Of a stretch of DNA of 45,216 nucleotides, positions 6,361 to 16,054 are shown piece after piece (within the stretch, counting starts at the first letter, position 1; every line of letters begins with the position of its first letter). Origin of the DNA: Nitrospirales bacterium (GTDB lineage: Bacteria > Nitrospirota > Nitrospiria > Nitrospirales > UBA8639). The stretch is from positions 1-45,216 of the forward strand of contig RKSG01000055.1 of assembly GCA_007570995.1 (NCBI GenBank), read 5' to 3'. The notes under the pieces were generated by a model that made no database searches, was not told where the DNA came from, and saw only the letters and a list, made by a program, of their open reading frames with translations. The position numbers and the translations under genes were made by a program.

Positions 6361-9248
6361 ACTTGCTCCATGATGGCTACGGGAAGTTGTTGAAAGAGTT
6401 CGGCGACGGCCAGTGTGGGGGCACCCTTGTCAGCCCGCGCCGTTATCCTTTTGTTGGTCAGTACGTGTCGGTAACCGGTGGTTGGGTTACTGTTCCGAAG
6501 CACCACACTGGTATTACCCCATACGGTATGGCCAAGAGCCGGAACCTCCGGGTCCCGGGTGACTTCGTGAATGAGCCGCGGCACAGCGACGATCACCGCT
6601 TGATGGGCCCATGTTCGTTGAAACGCACACAGATAGTGACGTTTTGCGCCGGTTGTTGCAAGGGGAGTGTAATCACCCTGCTGAAACAGTTCACGGTGGG
6701 CCTTGCGATAGTTGAGTAACGTGCGGGTGATGTAGAATTTAATGCGTCCGTCTTCGTAGGACTCCATGAGACCCTGCAGAACGCTTTCGGTGATGTCGTC
6801 ATCCGACGGGGTGGTTTTCGCCAGGTCGTGTAAGTGTTCAAAATCAACCGGACGCCGATTGTCCGGATCCACCAGCGTCAGATTCCAGATTTCTGATCCC
6901 TGATAAAAGTCCGGAATCCCAGGACATACAATTTTCAGTGCCACTTGTGATAACGCATTGTACATGCCATATCGGGCGATGGTTTGCTGAAAGGGCAGAA
7001 AGTCTTCTAAAAATTTGTTTGAGGGGTCTGGTGCGAGAATGTGCCGGATGAACTGACTCACGGCTTGCTCGTAAGCGTCGTCGGGATTGGTCCAACTGGT
7101 GTGAACTTTGGCTTCTTTGATGGCTTTGAGCATGTGCTCCTGAATGCGCATGCAGAAATCACGGCGGGCGTGGGAGTCGAGGCAGGACAGGGGCCATGCC
7201 CCGACTAACGTCTGATAGAGGAAATATTCTTCATTAAGAGACGGCGCTTCCCTGCCTTCAACACGGATTTTCTTCTTTCTGTTGAGCTGATGCCATCGCC
7301 GGACGTGTGTGGCCCATTCCTGTGGCAACTCCGACAGAACGTTGACACGTGCCCGTACATCCTCACTCCGCTTGGTATCGTGTGTCGAGGTAGCCGACAG
7401 GCTGAACGGCCACTGCTGTTGGCGTTTGCGCATCTGTTCATGGAAGGTGGTGACGGAAATGCCGAATTGCGATGGGTCTCCGCCCACTTCATTGAGCGAG
7501 ATCAAACGGTTGTATCTGTAAAAAGCGGTATCCTCGATGCCTTTCGCCATCACCGGGCTGGTCGTCTGCTGAAATTTCATGATGAACGGGCGGATGGATT
7601 CCCATGAGGGCATTTCCCCGGCGGTCCGGTCCTTGAGCAGGACGTTCTGGATCCAGTCAAAGACCCGGTGGGTAGTCGCAGGGTTTTGGCGTTTGGCCTG
7701 TGCCACGGCTAACTGCATGCAGGCCCGGTCCTGGTCGCTGATGTCTGCGTCTTCGTGCGGGGAAATATAGGTCCGATAGACTGGAAAGCACGCGATGATT
7801 TCTTTGAGTGCGTGCGTGAGGCTGTTCATGGTGAAGTCGGGGGACGGGCATTGTTGTCTGGATACTTGGTGCATCTGATATCCGAGGGCCTGCAACTCGC
7901 TCGCCATGGAGGTTTCCAGGAACAGGGTTTTGCATGAGCAGGCTATCGTGTCAAAGGGGGTCGCTGGTTGTGCAAATTCCCTGTACACAGCGTCCATCGC
8001 ATGTTGATGACGGGCATCCACGAACAGGTTATTGAGCAGGTAGAGAAAGTCATACCCCGTGGTGCCGTGAACGGGCCAGTTCCCGGGGAGGGCTTCTCCC
8101 TTTCCTAAAATTTTTTCCACGATGATGAACAACGAACGGCCCTTGGAATCGGCAGGCCGGCCGAGTGTCGTGCCTGCCTGCTCCTGACAGTGTTCCAGGT
8201 ATTGCCGGGGGTCGTAGAGGCCGTCCACGTGATCAATGCGCAGGCCATGTACGGCTGCCGATTGCATGAGGGAGAACAGATAGCGATGGACGTGCTGAAA
8301 GACGTCGGGGTCTTCGACTCGAATGGCTGCAAGATCGTTCACGTCAAAAAAGCGGCGGTAGTTTATGGTTGCTCCCGCTGACCGCCAGAATGTCAGGCAA
8401 TAGGCCTGGTCCCGAAGAAGGGAGTCCAGCCTGTCGACACTGGGCTGGTCTCCCCGTGTGCCGTTCCAGGCACGGAGGGTGTCATTGATACTGTCCTGCA
8501 TGGTCTGGCTGCTGTCGGTGAGTGTGGCCAGGTGGTGTTGAATGCGCGCAGTGTCCCGATAGCGGATGGTGACCCGTTGGGGATCTGTCTCGTTTCGGCC
8601 TGGTACCATCGCGAGGGCTGCGATGATGTCACGCAGTTCATGGATGTGCGGAGATTCGGCATCCTGCGAGCCGCACAGCGTGTCCAGTTGCCGATTGAGC
8701 ATTGGCATGGACGAGACAGGATCAACGGGTAACCGATGCTCTCCGTAGCGAATGAAAAACCGACCGGCCTGGTAGCAGACGGTGAGAGTGCCGTTTCTCA
8801 ATGCGTGGTCGTAAGGCTCTCCCAGGATGGGGAGTAACACCCTGCCCTGCAGCTCGCGTGTCACCGGGGTCCAGTTGATGTCGAAGAAACGCGCGTAACG
8901 CGAACTCGGGCCATGTTCCAGAACATCCTGCCACCAGGGATTCCACGGGCCGGCGATGTGCATATGGTTAGGGACGATATCCAGGATTTGCCCCATCTGG
9001 TGCATGTTCAGGGCATTAGTAAAGGCGTGATAGTCAGCAACCGATCCGACTTCAGTGTTCAACGTTGTCGGATCCACGATGTCGTACCCGTGGAGGCTGC
9101 CGGGGCGGGTCCGGAGATAGGGCGAGGTGTAACAATCTGAAATGCCGAGGTCGGCTAAGTAGGGCAGGACTCCTGAGGCGTGCGTGAAGGTACAATGCCG
9201 GTTGAACTGCAGTCGGTAGGTGGCGAGAGGGAAACGGGGAACCGGCAT
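6357..9248 (-). CDS. treY: Maltooligosyl trehalose synthase
   Basis: This GH13 enzyme of about 963 residues turns the reducing-end alpha-1,4 bond of maltodextrins into an alpha,alpha-1,1 bond, making maltooligosyl trehalose in the cytoplasm. Typical segments are visible: the N-terminal ATYRLQF and SPYLRTRPGSLHGYDIVDP, DIVPNHMHI, the nucleophile region GLRIDHVDGL, STHDTKRSEDVRAR, and GIPDFYQGSEIW near the C-terminus. Length is normal to slightly long. The start is ambiguous: the track ATG 9275 has no ribosome binding site, while ATG 9248 (MPVPRFPLATYRL) follows a GGAAGAGAG stretch, so I use 9248. It is the third gene of treZ-glgC-treY; TreZ cleaves its product to free trehalose. Confidence 0.95.
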   Translation of the reverse strand: MPVPRFPLATYRLQFNRHCTFTHASGVLPYLADLGISDCYTSPYLRTRPGSLHGYDIVDPTTLNTEVGSVADYHAFTNALNMHQMGQILDIVPNHMHIAGPWNPWWQDVLEHGPSSRYARFFDINWTPVTRELQGRVLLPILGEPYDHALRNGTLTVCYQAGRFFIRYGEHRLPVDPVSSMPMLNRQLDTLCGSQDAESPHIHELRDIIAALAMVPGRNETDPQRVTIRYRDTARIQHHLATLTDSSQTMQDSINDTLRAWNGTRGDQPSVDRLDSLLRDQAYCLTFWRSAGATINYRRFFDVNDLAAIRVEDPDVFQHVHRYLFSLMQSAAVHGLRIDHVDGLYDPRQYLEHCQEQAGTTLGRPADSKGRSLFIIVEKILGKGEALPGNWPVHGTTGYDFLYLLNNLFVDARHQHAMDAVYREFAQPATPFDTIACSCKTLFLETSMASELQALGYQMHQVSRQQCPSPDFTMNSLTHALKEIIACFPVYRTYISPHEDADISDQDRACMQLAVAQAKRQNPATTHRVFDWIQNVLLKDRTAGEMPSWESIRPFIMKFQQTTSPVMAKGIEDTAFYRYNRLISLNEVGGDPSQFGISVTTFHEQMRKRQQQWPFSLSATSTHDTKRSEDVRARVNVLSELPQEWATHVRRWHQLNRKKKIRVEGREAPSLNEEYFLYQTLVGAWPLSCLDSHARRDFCMRIQEHMLKAIKEAKVHTSWTNPDDAYEQAVSQFIRHILAPDPSNKFLEDFLPFQQTIARYGMYNALSQVALKIVCPGIPDFYQGSEIWNLTLVDPDNRRPVDFEHLHDLAKTTPSDDDITESVLQGLMESYEDGRIKFYITRTLLNYRKAHRELFQQGDYTPLATTGAKRHYLCAFQRTWAHQAVIVAVPRLIHEVTRDPEVPALGHTVWGNTSVVLRNSNPTTGYRHVLTNKRITARADKGAPTLAVAELFQQLPVAIMEQV

Positions 9249-9351
9249 CTGGAACGTCTCTCTTCCGGAAACCATTTCGGTGCTGTGCCCGCAAAGCTGA
9301 TCGTGTCGAGGTTCCTTCTGTGTCGGATCCCGTCGGCGTGGAGTCGGTCTG

Positions 9352-10656
9352 TTAGCTGGTGCTCAGGGGAGGCGTGGCCCGGCCGCCATAGGAATGTCCG
9401 CGCGGAATGATGATGAGGCCGGATTTGTCCACCGTGCAGGGCAAGCCATTGTCATTCGGGGGCGCATAGCCGAGGACCGTTCCTGGCGGGATCATGTTGA
9501 ACCGATCCACGATCACACGTTTGAGCCTGGTATTAGGACCGATGATGGTCCCATCCAGAATGACACATTCTTCGATTTCCGCTCCTTCGCCAATGCTGAC
9601 GTTGCGGCCCAGGACGGATCGTTTCAGCCTGGCGTTGACCACCAGACTCCCTTGACCGACCAGCGTATCGTCTAACTGGGATCGCACAATACTGGCGGCA
9701 GGTGCACCGGATGGATCCGTCAGAATCGGCCAGTTGATGTTACGAAGGTCAAATGTCGGGTGTTCCCCCAGCACGTCCATATTCGCGTGCCAGTAGGCAG
9801 TCAGGGTCCCGACGTCGCGCCAGTATCCCCATTCTTCATATGGGTGAATCCCCGGGATGACATTGTCTAAAAAGTTATACGCCATGACGTTGTAGGGTTT
9901 GATAATGGAGGGAATGAGGTCTCTTCCGAAATCGTGGGAGCCGGGGCTTTTCGCGTCAAGTTCCAGGGATTTGATCAGGACGTCGGTGTTAAAGAGGTAA
10001 TTGCCCATGGACGAGAATGCCATCTGTGGATTGTCGGGCATGGGATTGGGGTATTTGGGTTTTTCTTGAAATCCCGTGATGTGGTCGTGGGCATCCACTT
10101 GAATAATGCCCAGCCCTTTCGCCAGTCGGAGCGAAACCGGGATGGCGGCCACGGTCACGTCCGCGTGGTTGTCCACGTGAAATTTGATCATCTGCCTGAG
10201 ATCCATGCGGTAAATGTGATCGGCACCAAACACGGCGACCATGTCGGGCGCGAAGTCCCTGATGAGGTTCAGGTTGTGATACACGGCATCCGCTGTCCCT
10301 TCATACCACTTCCCACGGCCTTTCATCTGCGGCGGCACAACCGTAATAAAGGTTTGCCGGTTCAGGCCACCAATCCGCCAGGCCCGGCGCAAGTGTTCAA
10401 TGAGCGATTGGGAGCGATACTGGACCAACACGTACATGGCCAGCAGGCTGGAGTTCAGGAAATTGTTCAAGACGAAATCAATGATGCGGTACGTGCCGGC
10501 AAACGGGACCGCCGGTTTGCTGCGCTGTTCAGTCAGCGGCATCAGGCGTTCGCCTTTGCCGCCGGCCATGATCAACGCCAGCACGCGTTGATGCCTTTGC
10601 CCATCCATGATTATCTCGTGGGAACGCGGGGATGGGTGTTCAGGTGTGTTTACCAT
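9352..10656 (-). CDS. glgC: Glucose-1-phosphate adenylyltransferase
   Basis: This protein of about 434 residues makes ADP-glucose from ATP and glucose-1-phosphate, the first committed step of glycogen synthesis. The nucleotide-binding N-terminus reads LALIMAGGKGERLMPLT followed by RSKPAVPFAG. Downstream are FGADHIYRMD, the sugar-phosphate site FQEKPKYP, YWRDVGT and a C-terminal beta-helix with hexapeptide repeats, all family hallmarks. ATG 10656 is preferred because GAGGGTG lies six bases upstream; the internal ATG 10608 (MDGQRHQR) is possible. It sits between treZ and treY with gaps of about 100 and 300 bases, tying glycogen synthesis to trehalose release. No glgA or glgB is in the window. 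Confidence 0.95.
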   Translation of the reverse strand: MVNTPEHPSPRSHEIIMDGQRHQRVLALIMAGGKGERLMPLTEQRSKPAVPFAGTYRIIDFVLNNFLNSSLLAMYVLVQYRSQSLIEHLRRAWRIGGLNRQTFITVVPPQMKGRGKWYEGTADAVYHNLNLIRDFAPDMVAVFGADHIYRMDLRQMIKFHVDNHADVTVAAIPVSLRLAKGLGIIQVDAHDHITGFQEKPKYPNPMPDNPQMAFSSMGNYLFNTDVLIKSLELDAKSPGSHDFGRDLIPSIIKPYNVMAYNFLDNVIPGIHPYEEWGYWRDVGTLTAYWHANMDVLGEHPTFDLRNINWPILTDPSGAPAASIVRSQLDDTLVGQGSLVVNARLKRSVLGRNVSIGEGAEIEECVILDGTIIGPNTRLKRVIVDRFNMIPPGTVLGYAPPNDNGLPCTVDKSGLIIIPRGHSYGGRATPPLSTS

Positions 10657-10671
10657 ACGGGTCACCCTCAC

Positions 10672-10950
10672 GGATGTTCAGGTGGATTATCGTGATGCGG
10701 GTCGCGGTGGCCTGTCGGCAGCACGGGCGACACACGATCTCGGTCTGGTCTACGCCTGATGTGCTCCGAAGTATAAACGAATCCGCGGCTCCCGTATACC
10801 CTGCGACGGTTGAGTCCCTGTGCAACCGGATATGACGCATCGCCACCAACCTTCGTGATGGCTTCTGCAGACGTGTGGCGGTGTGTGCGGGATGATCTCT
10901 GCATCCGTGAGACCGTATACGTGTCCCGTTTCACACGGCCTTCGGTGGAC
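10672..10950. other. treZ-glgC intergenic gap
   Basis: About 290 bases lie between the end of treZ and the start of glgC. I see no convincing gene, terminator or RNA here; the ORFs listed in it lack any recognisable content or ribosome binding site. Confidence 0.5.
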
Positions 10951-12828
10951 TTACACGGACTGGCTGGTGTAGACCCACACCGCACAGGGGGGAAGTGGGA
11001 GCGGGCCTGTCTCATAAGGCACGGTCAGGTGGGGTGGAGCGGGACGGTCGTGTGTTCCCCCGAATGTTGGCGAGTCTGAATCGAGTCGCAGTTCCCAGTG
11101 CCCTTCAGGGTGAGACAACGACAGGCTGGTTGCGTGGGGGTTGAAGTTCAGCACAACGAATGCCTCCGGCCCCGACCGACCCGTTCGATAGAGGGTCAGC
11201 ACCCGGGCTGTGGGGTCGGACCGGACGTCGAATCTGTCTGTTGGGTGTCCCGTTCCCAGAGCCGGGACCGATTTTCTGCATTGGATGAGACGGTGATACC
11301 ACTGAGTCAACCACGTCCGTTCTTTCGTGATCGGTCCACCCCATTGCAACCGGGAACGGGTGTGAGTTGACGGGGCCTGTGGATCCGGTGCGTCATGCCA
11401 GCCGGAGGATAGCAACGCCTCGTGGCGGCCCTGCCGTACGGCTTCGATCAGTGCGATATCCCCGTGGTCAATGAAATAGAGGAAAGGAGCGGTCTCGCCA
11501 TATTCTTCGCCCATAAACAAGAGCGGGATGTTGGGGGAAAGCAGGACCGCCGCTGCGGCCAGCTTGAGTGCCTCAAAGGCAACGAGGGTAGAGAGGCGAT
11601 CGCCATGTGCCCGATTGCCGACCTGATCGTGATTCTGTGAAAAGATCACAAACCGGGAGGGGGGGGGCTCGCTGGCGGAATTGCCGTGGCGACGTTTTCG
11701 GTAGGCCGAGTACTGGCCCGAGTAGACAAATCGGTCCGTCATCGCCGTTACCAACTGATCGAGGCTCCCGAAGTCCTGGTAGCATCCATCCCGTTCTCCG
11801 GTCAGGACTCCGTGGAGAGCATGATGAAAGTCATCACTCCACTGGCTGGCCAGCCCGTGTCCTCCCTGCGTGATGGGGGTGATGGTTCGTGCGTCATTGA
11901 GGTCGCTTTCCGCGATCACGTGTATGGCACGCCCGCATTGAACGGTCTGCTCGCGGACCGCTTCTCCCAGTTCCCGCAAGATATGCGTGGCACTCAAATC
12001 GAATATGCCGTGGATGGCATCGAGTCGAAGCGCGTCAATGTGAAACTCCATGACCCAGTACAACGCATTGCTGATGATAAAATGGCGAACCGGATCACTG
12101 TCTGGCCCATCGTAATTGATGGCTTGTCCCCATGGAGTCGAATAGCGCTGCGTGAAGTATGGTCCGTAGTCTCCCAGGTAATTACCTTCCGGCCCGAGAT
12201 GGTTATAGACGACATCCATGATGATGGCGAGACCGTGCGCGTGGCATGCGTCCACCAGGCGCTTGAGGCCATCGGGTCCTCCATAGTTGGCTTGTGGGGC
12301 AAAGAGATAGGTGCCGTCGTATCCCCAGTTGCGAACGCCCGGGCACTGTGCGACGGGCATCAGTTCCAGTGCCGTGATCCCGATGGTGTCGCGGAGATAG
12401 GGCAGTTTGTTGATGATCGCGTCAAACGTCCCTTCCGGCGTGAACGTGCTCACGTGCAGTTCATAAATAATCAACTGTTCGAGGGGCATCCCTTTCCATG
12501 AATGGTCGGTCCAGGGGAATGCGAATGGATCGATCACCATCGAGCGACCATGGACGCCATCGGGCTGGAACCGCGAAGCCGGATCCGGGCGTTCGAGGTT
12601 GTGGTTGATCACATAGGCGTAGCGGGAGTCGGCCGACACTCCCGAAACGGTTGCTTCCCAGTACCCGTGCTGCGTTGGAGACAGAGGATGGTTGCGGGAT
12701 GTGGCGGTATCAATGTTGACACTCATGGCATCAGCTCCGGGGGCCCAGACTTTGAAGTGCACGGTCGTGGGTGAGATGACTCGGGCTCCGAGATCCAATG
12801 TCCAGGTTTGTGAGGGTGTCGTGTTCAT
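10951..12828 (-). CDS. treZ: Maltooligosyl trehalose trehalohydrolase
   Basis: This 625-residue GH13 hydrolase releases trehalose from maltooligosyl trehalose. An N-terminal CBM48-like domain (VHFKVWAPGADAM) is followed by the catalytic barrel with LELMPVAQ, DVVYNHLGPEGNYL, the nucleophile segment ALRLDAIHGIFD, the acid HVIAESD and SQNHDQVGNRAHGDRL, then a C-terminal beta domain. ATG 12828 (MNTTPSQTW) fits the family N-terminus, though no good ribosome binding site precedes it; the track start at 12999 adds 57 residues that do not look like the family. It is the first gene of the trehalose operon, divergent from purH. The coding strand has a run of nine C (G9 at 11659-11667) coding three prolines. 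Confidence 0.95.
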   Translation of the reverse strand: MNTTPSQTWTLDLGARVISPTTVHFKVWAPGADAMSVNIDTATSRNHPLSPTQHGYWEATVSGVSADSRYAYVINHNLERPDPASRFQPDGVHGRSMVIDPFAFPWTDHSWKGMPLEQLIIYELHVSTFTPEGTFDAIINKLPYLRDTIGITALELMPVAQCPGVRNWGYDGTYLFAPQANYGGPDGLKRLVDACHAHGLAIIMDVVYNHLGPEGNYLGDYGPYFTQRYSTPWGQAINYDGPDSDPVRHFIISNALYWVMEFHIDALRLDAIHGIFDLSATHILRELGEAVREQTVQCGRAIHVIAESDLNDARTITPITQGGHGLASQWSDDFHHALHGVLTGERDGCYQDFGSLDQLVTAMTDRFVYSGQYSAYRKRRHGNSASEPPPSRFVIFSQNHDQVGNRAHGDRLSTLVAFEALKLAAAAVLLSPNIPLLFMGEEYGETAPFLYFIDHGDIALIEAVRQGRHEALLSSGWHDAPDPQAPSTHTRSRLQWGGPITKERTWLTQWYHRLIQCRKSVPALGTGHPTDRFDVRSDPTARVLTLYRTGRSGPEAFVVLNFNPHATSLSLSHPEGHWELRLDSDSPTFGGTHDRPAPPHLTVPYETGPLPLPPCAVWVYTSQSV

Positions 12829-13116
12829 GGGCCGGTCAGCTTGCTGAAGGGTTGCCTGTCGTGTTGTGCAGGTGTCACCGATGCGCATCATAGCAAAATC
12901 GGGGATGGTGAGCACAGAATCCTTCCTCCATCTTGAGAGTGGGAGCCGGGCATACCATGGGTGATGCTGGTTGGTGGCAGGGAACACATGGTCCGGCATC
13001 GCCTCTGCCTGCTGCTGTTCCCCATCATTGCATTGCCGTTCAGCCGAGGCATTTGGTACACTCCGCTTTCGTGTTTCCTTTCATCTGCTGTCGAACATCG
13101 CATCGAGGGATGGGCA

Positions 13117-14673
13117 ATGGGCACATGGAACCATGCACTGATCAGTGTGTCTGACAAGACTGGCGTGGCGGAGTTTGCCAAGGGCTTGGTGGAACTTGGG
13201 ACGACGATTCTGTCGACAGGGGGTACAGCCACCGCCTTGCGAGAGGCGGGGCTGCCGGTCACGGACGTCGCGTGGCATACGGGTTTTCCTGAGATTCTGG
13301 GGGGGCGGGTGAAAACCCTTCATCCCAGAATTCATGGAGGGTTATTGGGTCGGCGCGGTCGGTCCGAGGACGTGCAACAGATGAAGGAGCACGGCATTGA
13401 GCCCATTGACCTGCTGGTCGTCAATCTCTACCCGTTTGAATCGGCCATTGCTAATCCCGCATGTACCCTGGAGGATGCCATTGAGCATCTTGATATTGGC
13501 GGCCCAGCCATGCTTCGGTCGGCTGCCAAGAATCATCAGGACGTGATCGTGGTGGTGGATCCTGTCGACTATGGTCGCGTGTTGGAGGCGTTGCGATCCG
13601 GGTCGGTGCCCGTGTCGCTTCGACTCGAACTGGCCGGGAAAGTGTTTCACCATACCTCGTGGTACGATGGCCTGATTGCGAATTATTTGAGTCGTCACAC
13701 GGACAACGGGACGTCCGAGCCCTTTCCGCAGAAGCTGTCGCTGACCTGTGCCCGTGCAGAAATTTTGCGATATGGCGAAAATCCTCATCAGAAAGGGGCG
13801 TTGTATCGGGAAATTGGGGGGACGGAGCCCTCAATTGCCCGGGGGAGCCAACTCCATGGCAAGGCCATGTCGTATAACAATTATCTGGATGCCAGCGTGG
13901 CCCTGGAACTGGCCAAAGAATTTGTTGAGACGGCTGTGGTCATCATCAAACACAATAATCCGTGTGGGGTGGCGCTTGGTACCACGCCTGTTGAAGCCTA
14001 TGTGAAGGCCAGGGAAGCCGATCCGGTTTCCGCCTTTGGCGGGGTCATCGCTTGCAACCGGCTCGTGGATCTGGCCATGGCTCAGGAAATAACCTCGACA
14101 TTTGTCGAAGTCCTCGTTGCTCCCGGGGTGGCTGACGATGCGCTGGCCGAGTTGCAACGGAAAAAGGATTTGCGGGTGTTGACGGTGGGTGCCCTGACCA
14201 GCTCTCACTGCACGGGCTATGATGTGAAAACCCTGGTCGGTGGATTGATCGTGCAGGATCGGGATCTCGGTGTCCTGCCGGATTTGACAACGTTACCGGT
14301 GCCAACCAGGCGGACACCTTCGGAGGCAGAATATGCCGCCTGTGCCTTTGCCTGGACGGTGTGCAAGCATGTGAAGTCCAATGCCATTGTGTTTGCCCGT
14401 GCTGCACAAACCGTTGGCATCGGGGCCGGACAGATGAGTCGCGTGGATTCCGTTGCGTTGGCCGTGATGAAAGCCAGGCTGCCTGTCGAGGGGTGCGTCA
14501 TGGCGTCGGATGCTTTTTTCCCGTTCCGTGACGGACTCGATACGGCCGCCAAGGCCGGGGTGACGGCCGTGATTCAGCCGGGCGGCAGTATTCGGGACCG
14601 TGAGGTCGTCAAGGCCGCGGATGATCATGATCTGGCGATGATCATGACAGGCATGCGGCATTTTCGACATTGA
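13117..14673 (+). CDS. purH: Bifunctional AICAR formyltransferase / IMP cyclohydrolase
   Basis: This 518-residue cytoplasmic enzyme carries out the last two steps of IMP synthesis. The N-terminal cyclohydrolase domain has ISVSDKTGV, TGGTA and GRVKTLHPRIHGG. The C-terminal transformylase domain has LRYGENPHQKG, IIKHNNPCGVA, SAFGGVIA and SDAFFPFRDG. Length matches the family. ATG 13117 begins MGTWNHALISVSDKTG with GAGGGATGG just upstream; the track's upstream ATG would add an implausible 52 residues. It leads the purH-purD-sua5-ltaE run and is divergent from treZ, so both promoters probably lie in 12829-13116. Confidence 0.97.
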   Translation: MGTWNHALISVSDKTGVAEFAKGLVELGTTILSTGGTATALREAGLPVTDVAWHTGFPEILGGRVKTLHPRIHGGLLGRRGRSEDVQQMKEHGIEPIDLLVVNLYPFESAIANPACTLEDAIEHLDIGGPAMLRSAAKNHQDVIVVVDPVDYGRVLEALRSGSVPVSLRLELAGKVFHHTSWYDGLIANYLSRHTDNGTSEPFPQKLSLTCARAEILRYGENPHQKGALYREIGGTEPSIARGSQLHGKAMSYNNYLDASVALELAKEFVETAVVIIKHNNPCGVALGTTPVEAYVKAREADPVSAFGGVIACNRLVDLAMAQEITSTFVEVLVAPGVADDALAELQRKKDLRVLTVGALTSSHCTGYDVKTLVGGLIVQDRDLGVLPDLTTLPVPTRRTPSEAEYAACAFAWTVCKHVKSNAIVFARAAQTVGIGAGQMSRVDSVALAVMKARLPVEGCVMASDAFFPFRDGLDTAAKAGVTAVIQPGGSIRDREVVKAADDHDLAMIMTGMRHFRH

Positions 14674-14753
14674 GGCATGAGACGTGACTGGTGCAGTGAG
14701 ACATGGGGCATGGTGCGTTGGCACCATCTCGCTGGTCATGAAAGTTGGGCAGT

Positions 14754-16022
14754 GTGAAGATCCTGGTTGTTGGCAGTGGTGGGCGTGAACATGCGTTGGT
14801 ATGGAAACTGTCTCTGAGCCCTCGTGTGTCCAGGCTCTATTGTGCCCCCGGGAATGCCGGGATCAGTCAACTGGCCACGTGTGTGCCGATTGCGGTCACG
14901 GATCTGCCAGGCCTTCGACAATTCGCCGAGGATCAATCCATTGATGTTACGGTGGTGGGACCCGAAGCCCCGCTGGCGCTGGGCATGGTGGACATGTTTC
15001 GGCACGCGCACCTGGCTGTCGTGGGTCCTACCCGGAATGCGGCGAGGATTGAATCCAGCAAAGTCTTTGCCAAAGACCTGATGAAACGTCAACAGATTCC
15101 AACGGCGGACGCGCGTGTCTTTGAGCATGTCGAGGCGGCGCTCGCATACTTGGAACAGTGCTCGTTTCCGGTTGTGGTCAAGGCGGACGGGTTAGCCCAG
15201 GGAAAGGGCGTCGTGGTGGCCCGGACAGCACAGGAGGCTCGTGATGCAGTGGTGGCGATGCTGGTCCATCACGCATTCGGCGATGCCGGGAGGCACGTGG
15301 TCATCGAAGACTGCCTTCAGGGAGAGGAACTGACCATGATGGCCTTTGTCGATGGGAACACCGTGCTCCCCATGGTGGTTGCGCAAGATCATAAACGGAT
15401 AGGGGAGGGCGATACCGGACCCAATACAGGCGGCATGGGGGCGTATGCACCAGCACCGTTGGTCACACCGGCCTTGCGCGACGAGATCGTGCGAACCGTG
15501 TTGTATCCCGCGATTGAGGGGCTAGCGCACATTGACAGTCCTTTTTGTGGGGTCTTGTACGCGGGGATTATGGTGACAGAGGGACGTCCCTGTGTCCTGG
15601 AATTTAACGCACGGTTTGGCGACCCCGAGACCCAGGTCGTGTTGCCATTGTTGAAAACAGATTTCGCCGACATCCTGGAGGCGATAGTGGAGCATCGGTT
15701 GGATCAGGTGAATCTCGAATGGGCCGATCAGGCCGCGGTCTGTGTGGTCCTGGCGTCCGGAGGGTATCCGGGTGCGTACCGGCGTGATCTCTCGATCACT
15801 GGAATCCCGCCATTGTCGGAGCATGACCACGTCGCCGTGTTTCATGCCGGCACGGCTTGGAAAGGCCAGGATGTTGTGACGGCCGGAGGCCGGGTACTGG
15901 GTGTGACTGCTTGGGGGGATTCCCTACGGGCGGCGCGTGACCGTGCATATGGCGTTGCCGGACGCATTGCGTTTGAAGGACGGTATTGCCGATCCGATAT
16001 TGCCGGACGAGTCTTGATGTAA
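14754..16022 (+). CDS. purD: Phosphoribosylamine-glycine ligase
   Basis: This ATP-grasp enzyme of 422 residues joins phosphoribosylamine to glycine in purine synthesis. Visible are the N-terminal KILVVGSGGREHALVWK, VVGPEAPL, the ATP-binding VVKADGLAQGKGVVVA, DHKRIGEGDTGPNTGGMGAY and the Mg-binding EFNARFGDPE. I take GTG 14754, which gives the usual family N-terminus; TTG 14745 is the track alternative. It follows purH by 80 bases and precedes the Sua5-family gene by 32 bases, consistent with one transcript. Confidence 0.97.
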   Translation: MKILVVGSGGREHALVWKLSLSPRVSRLYCAPGNAGISQLATCVPIAVTDLPGLRQFAEDQSIDVTVVGPEAPLALGMVDMFRHAHLAVVGPTRNAARIESSKVFAKDLMKRQQIPTADARVFEHVEAALAYLEQCSFPVVVKADGLAQGKGVVVARTAQEARDAVVAMLVHHAFGDAGRHVVIEDCLQGEELTMMAFVDGNTVLPMVVAQDHKRIGEGDTGPNTGGMGAYAPAPLVTPALRDEIVRTVLYPAIEGLAHIDSPFCGVLYAGIMVTEGRPCVLEFNARFGDPETQVVLPLLKTDFADILEAIVEHRLDQVNLEWADQAAVCVVLASGGYPGAYRRDLSITGIPPLSEHDHVAVFHAGTAWKGQDVVTAGGRVLGVTAWGDSLRAARDRAYGVAGRIAFEGRYCRSDIAGRVLM

Positions 16023-16054
16023 GCCCCCGATCCATCAGTGAAAGGCCATCCTCC

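Noticed and set aside
9934-10695. 253-residue plus-strand ORF
   Set aside because: It lies antisense to glgC, which is fully conserved; the ORF has no domain or ribosome binding site.
11686-12501. 271-residue plus-strand ORF
   Set aside because: It is antisense to treZ and is explained by codon bias of that gene.
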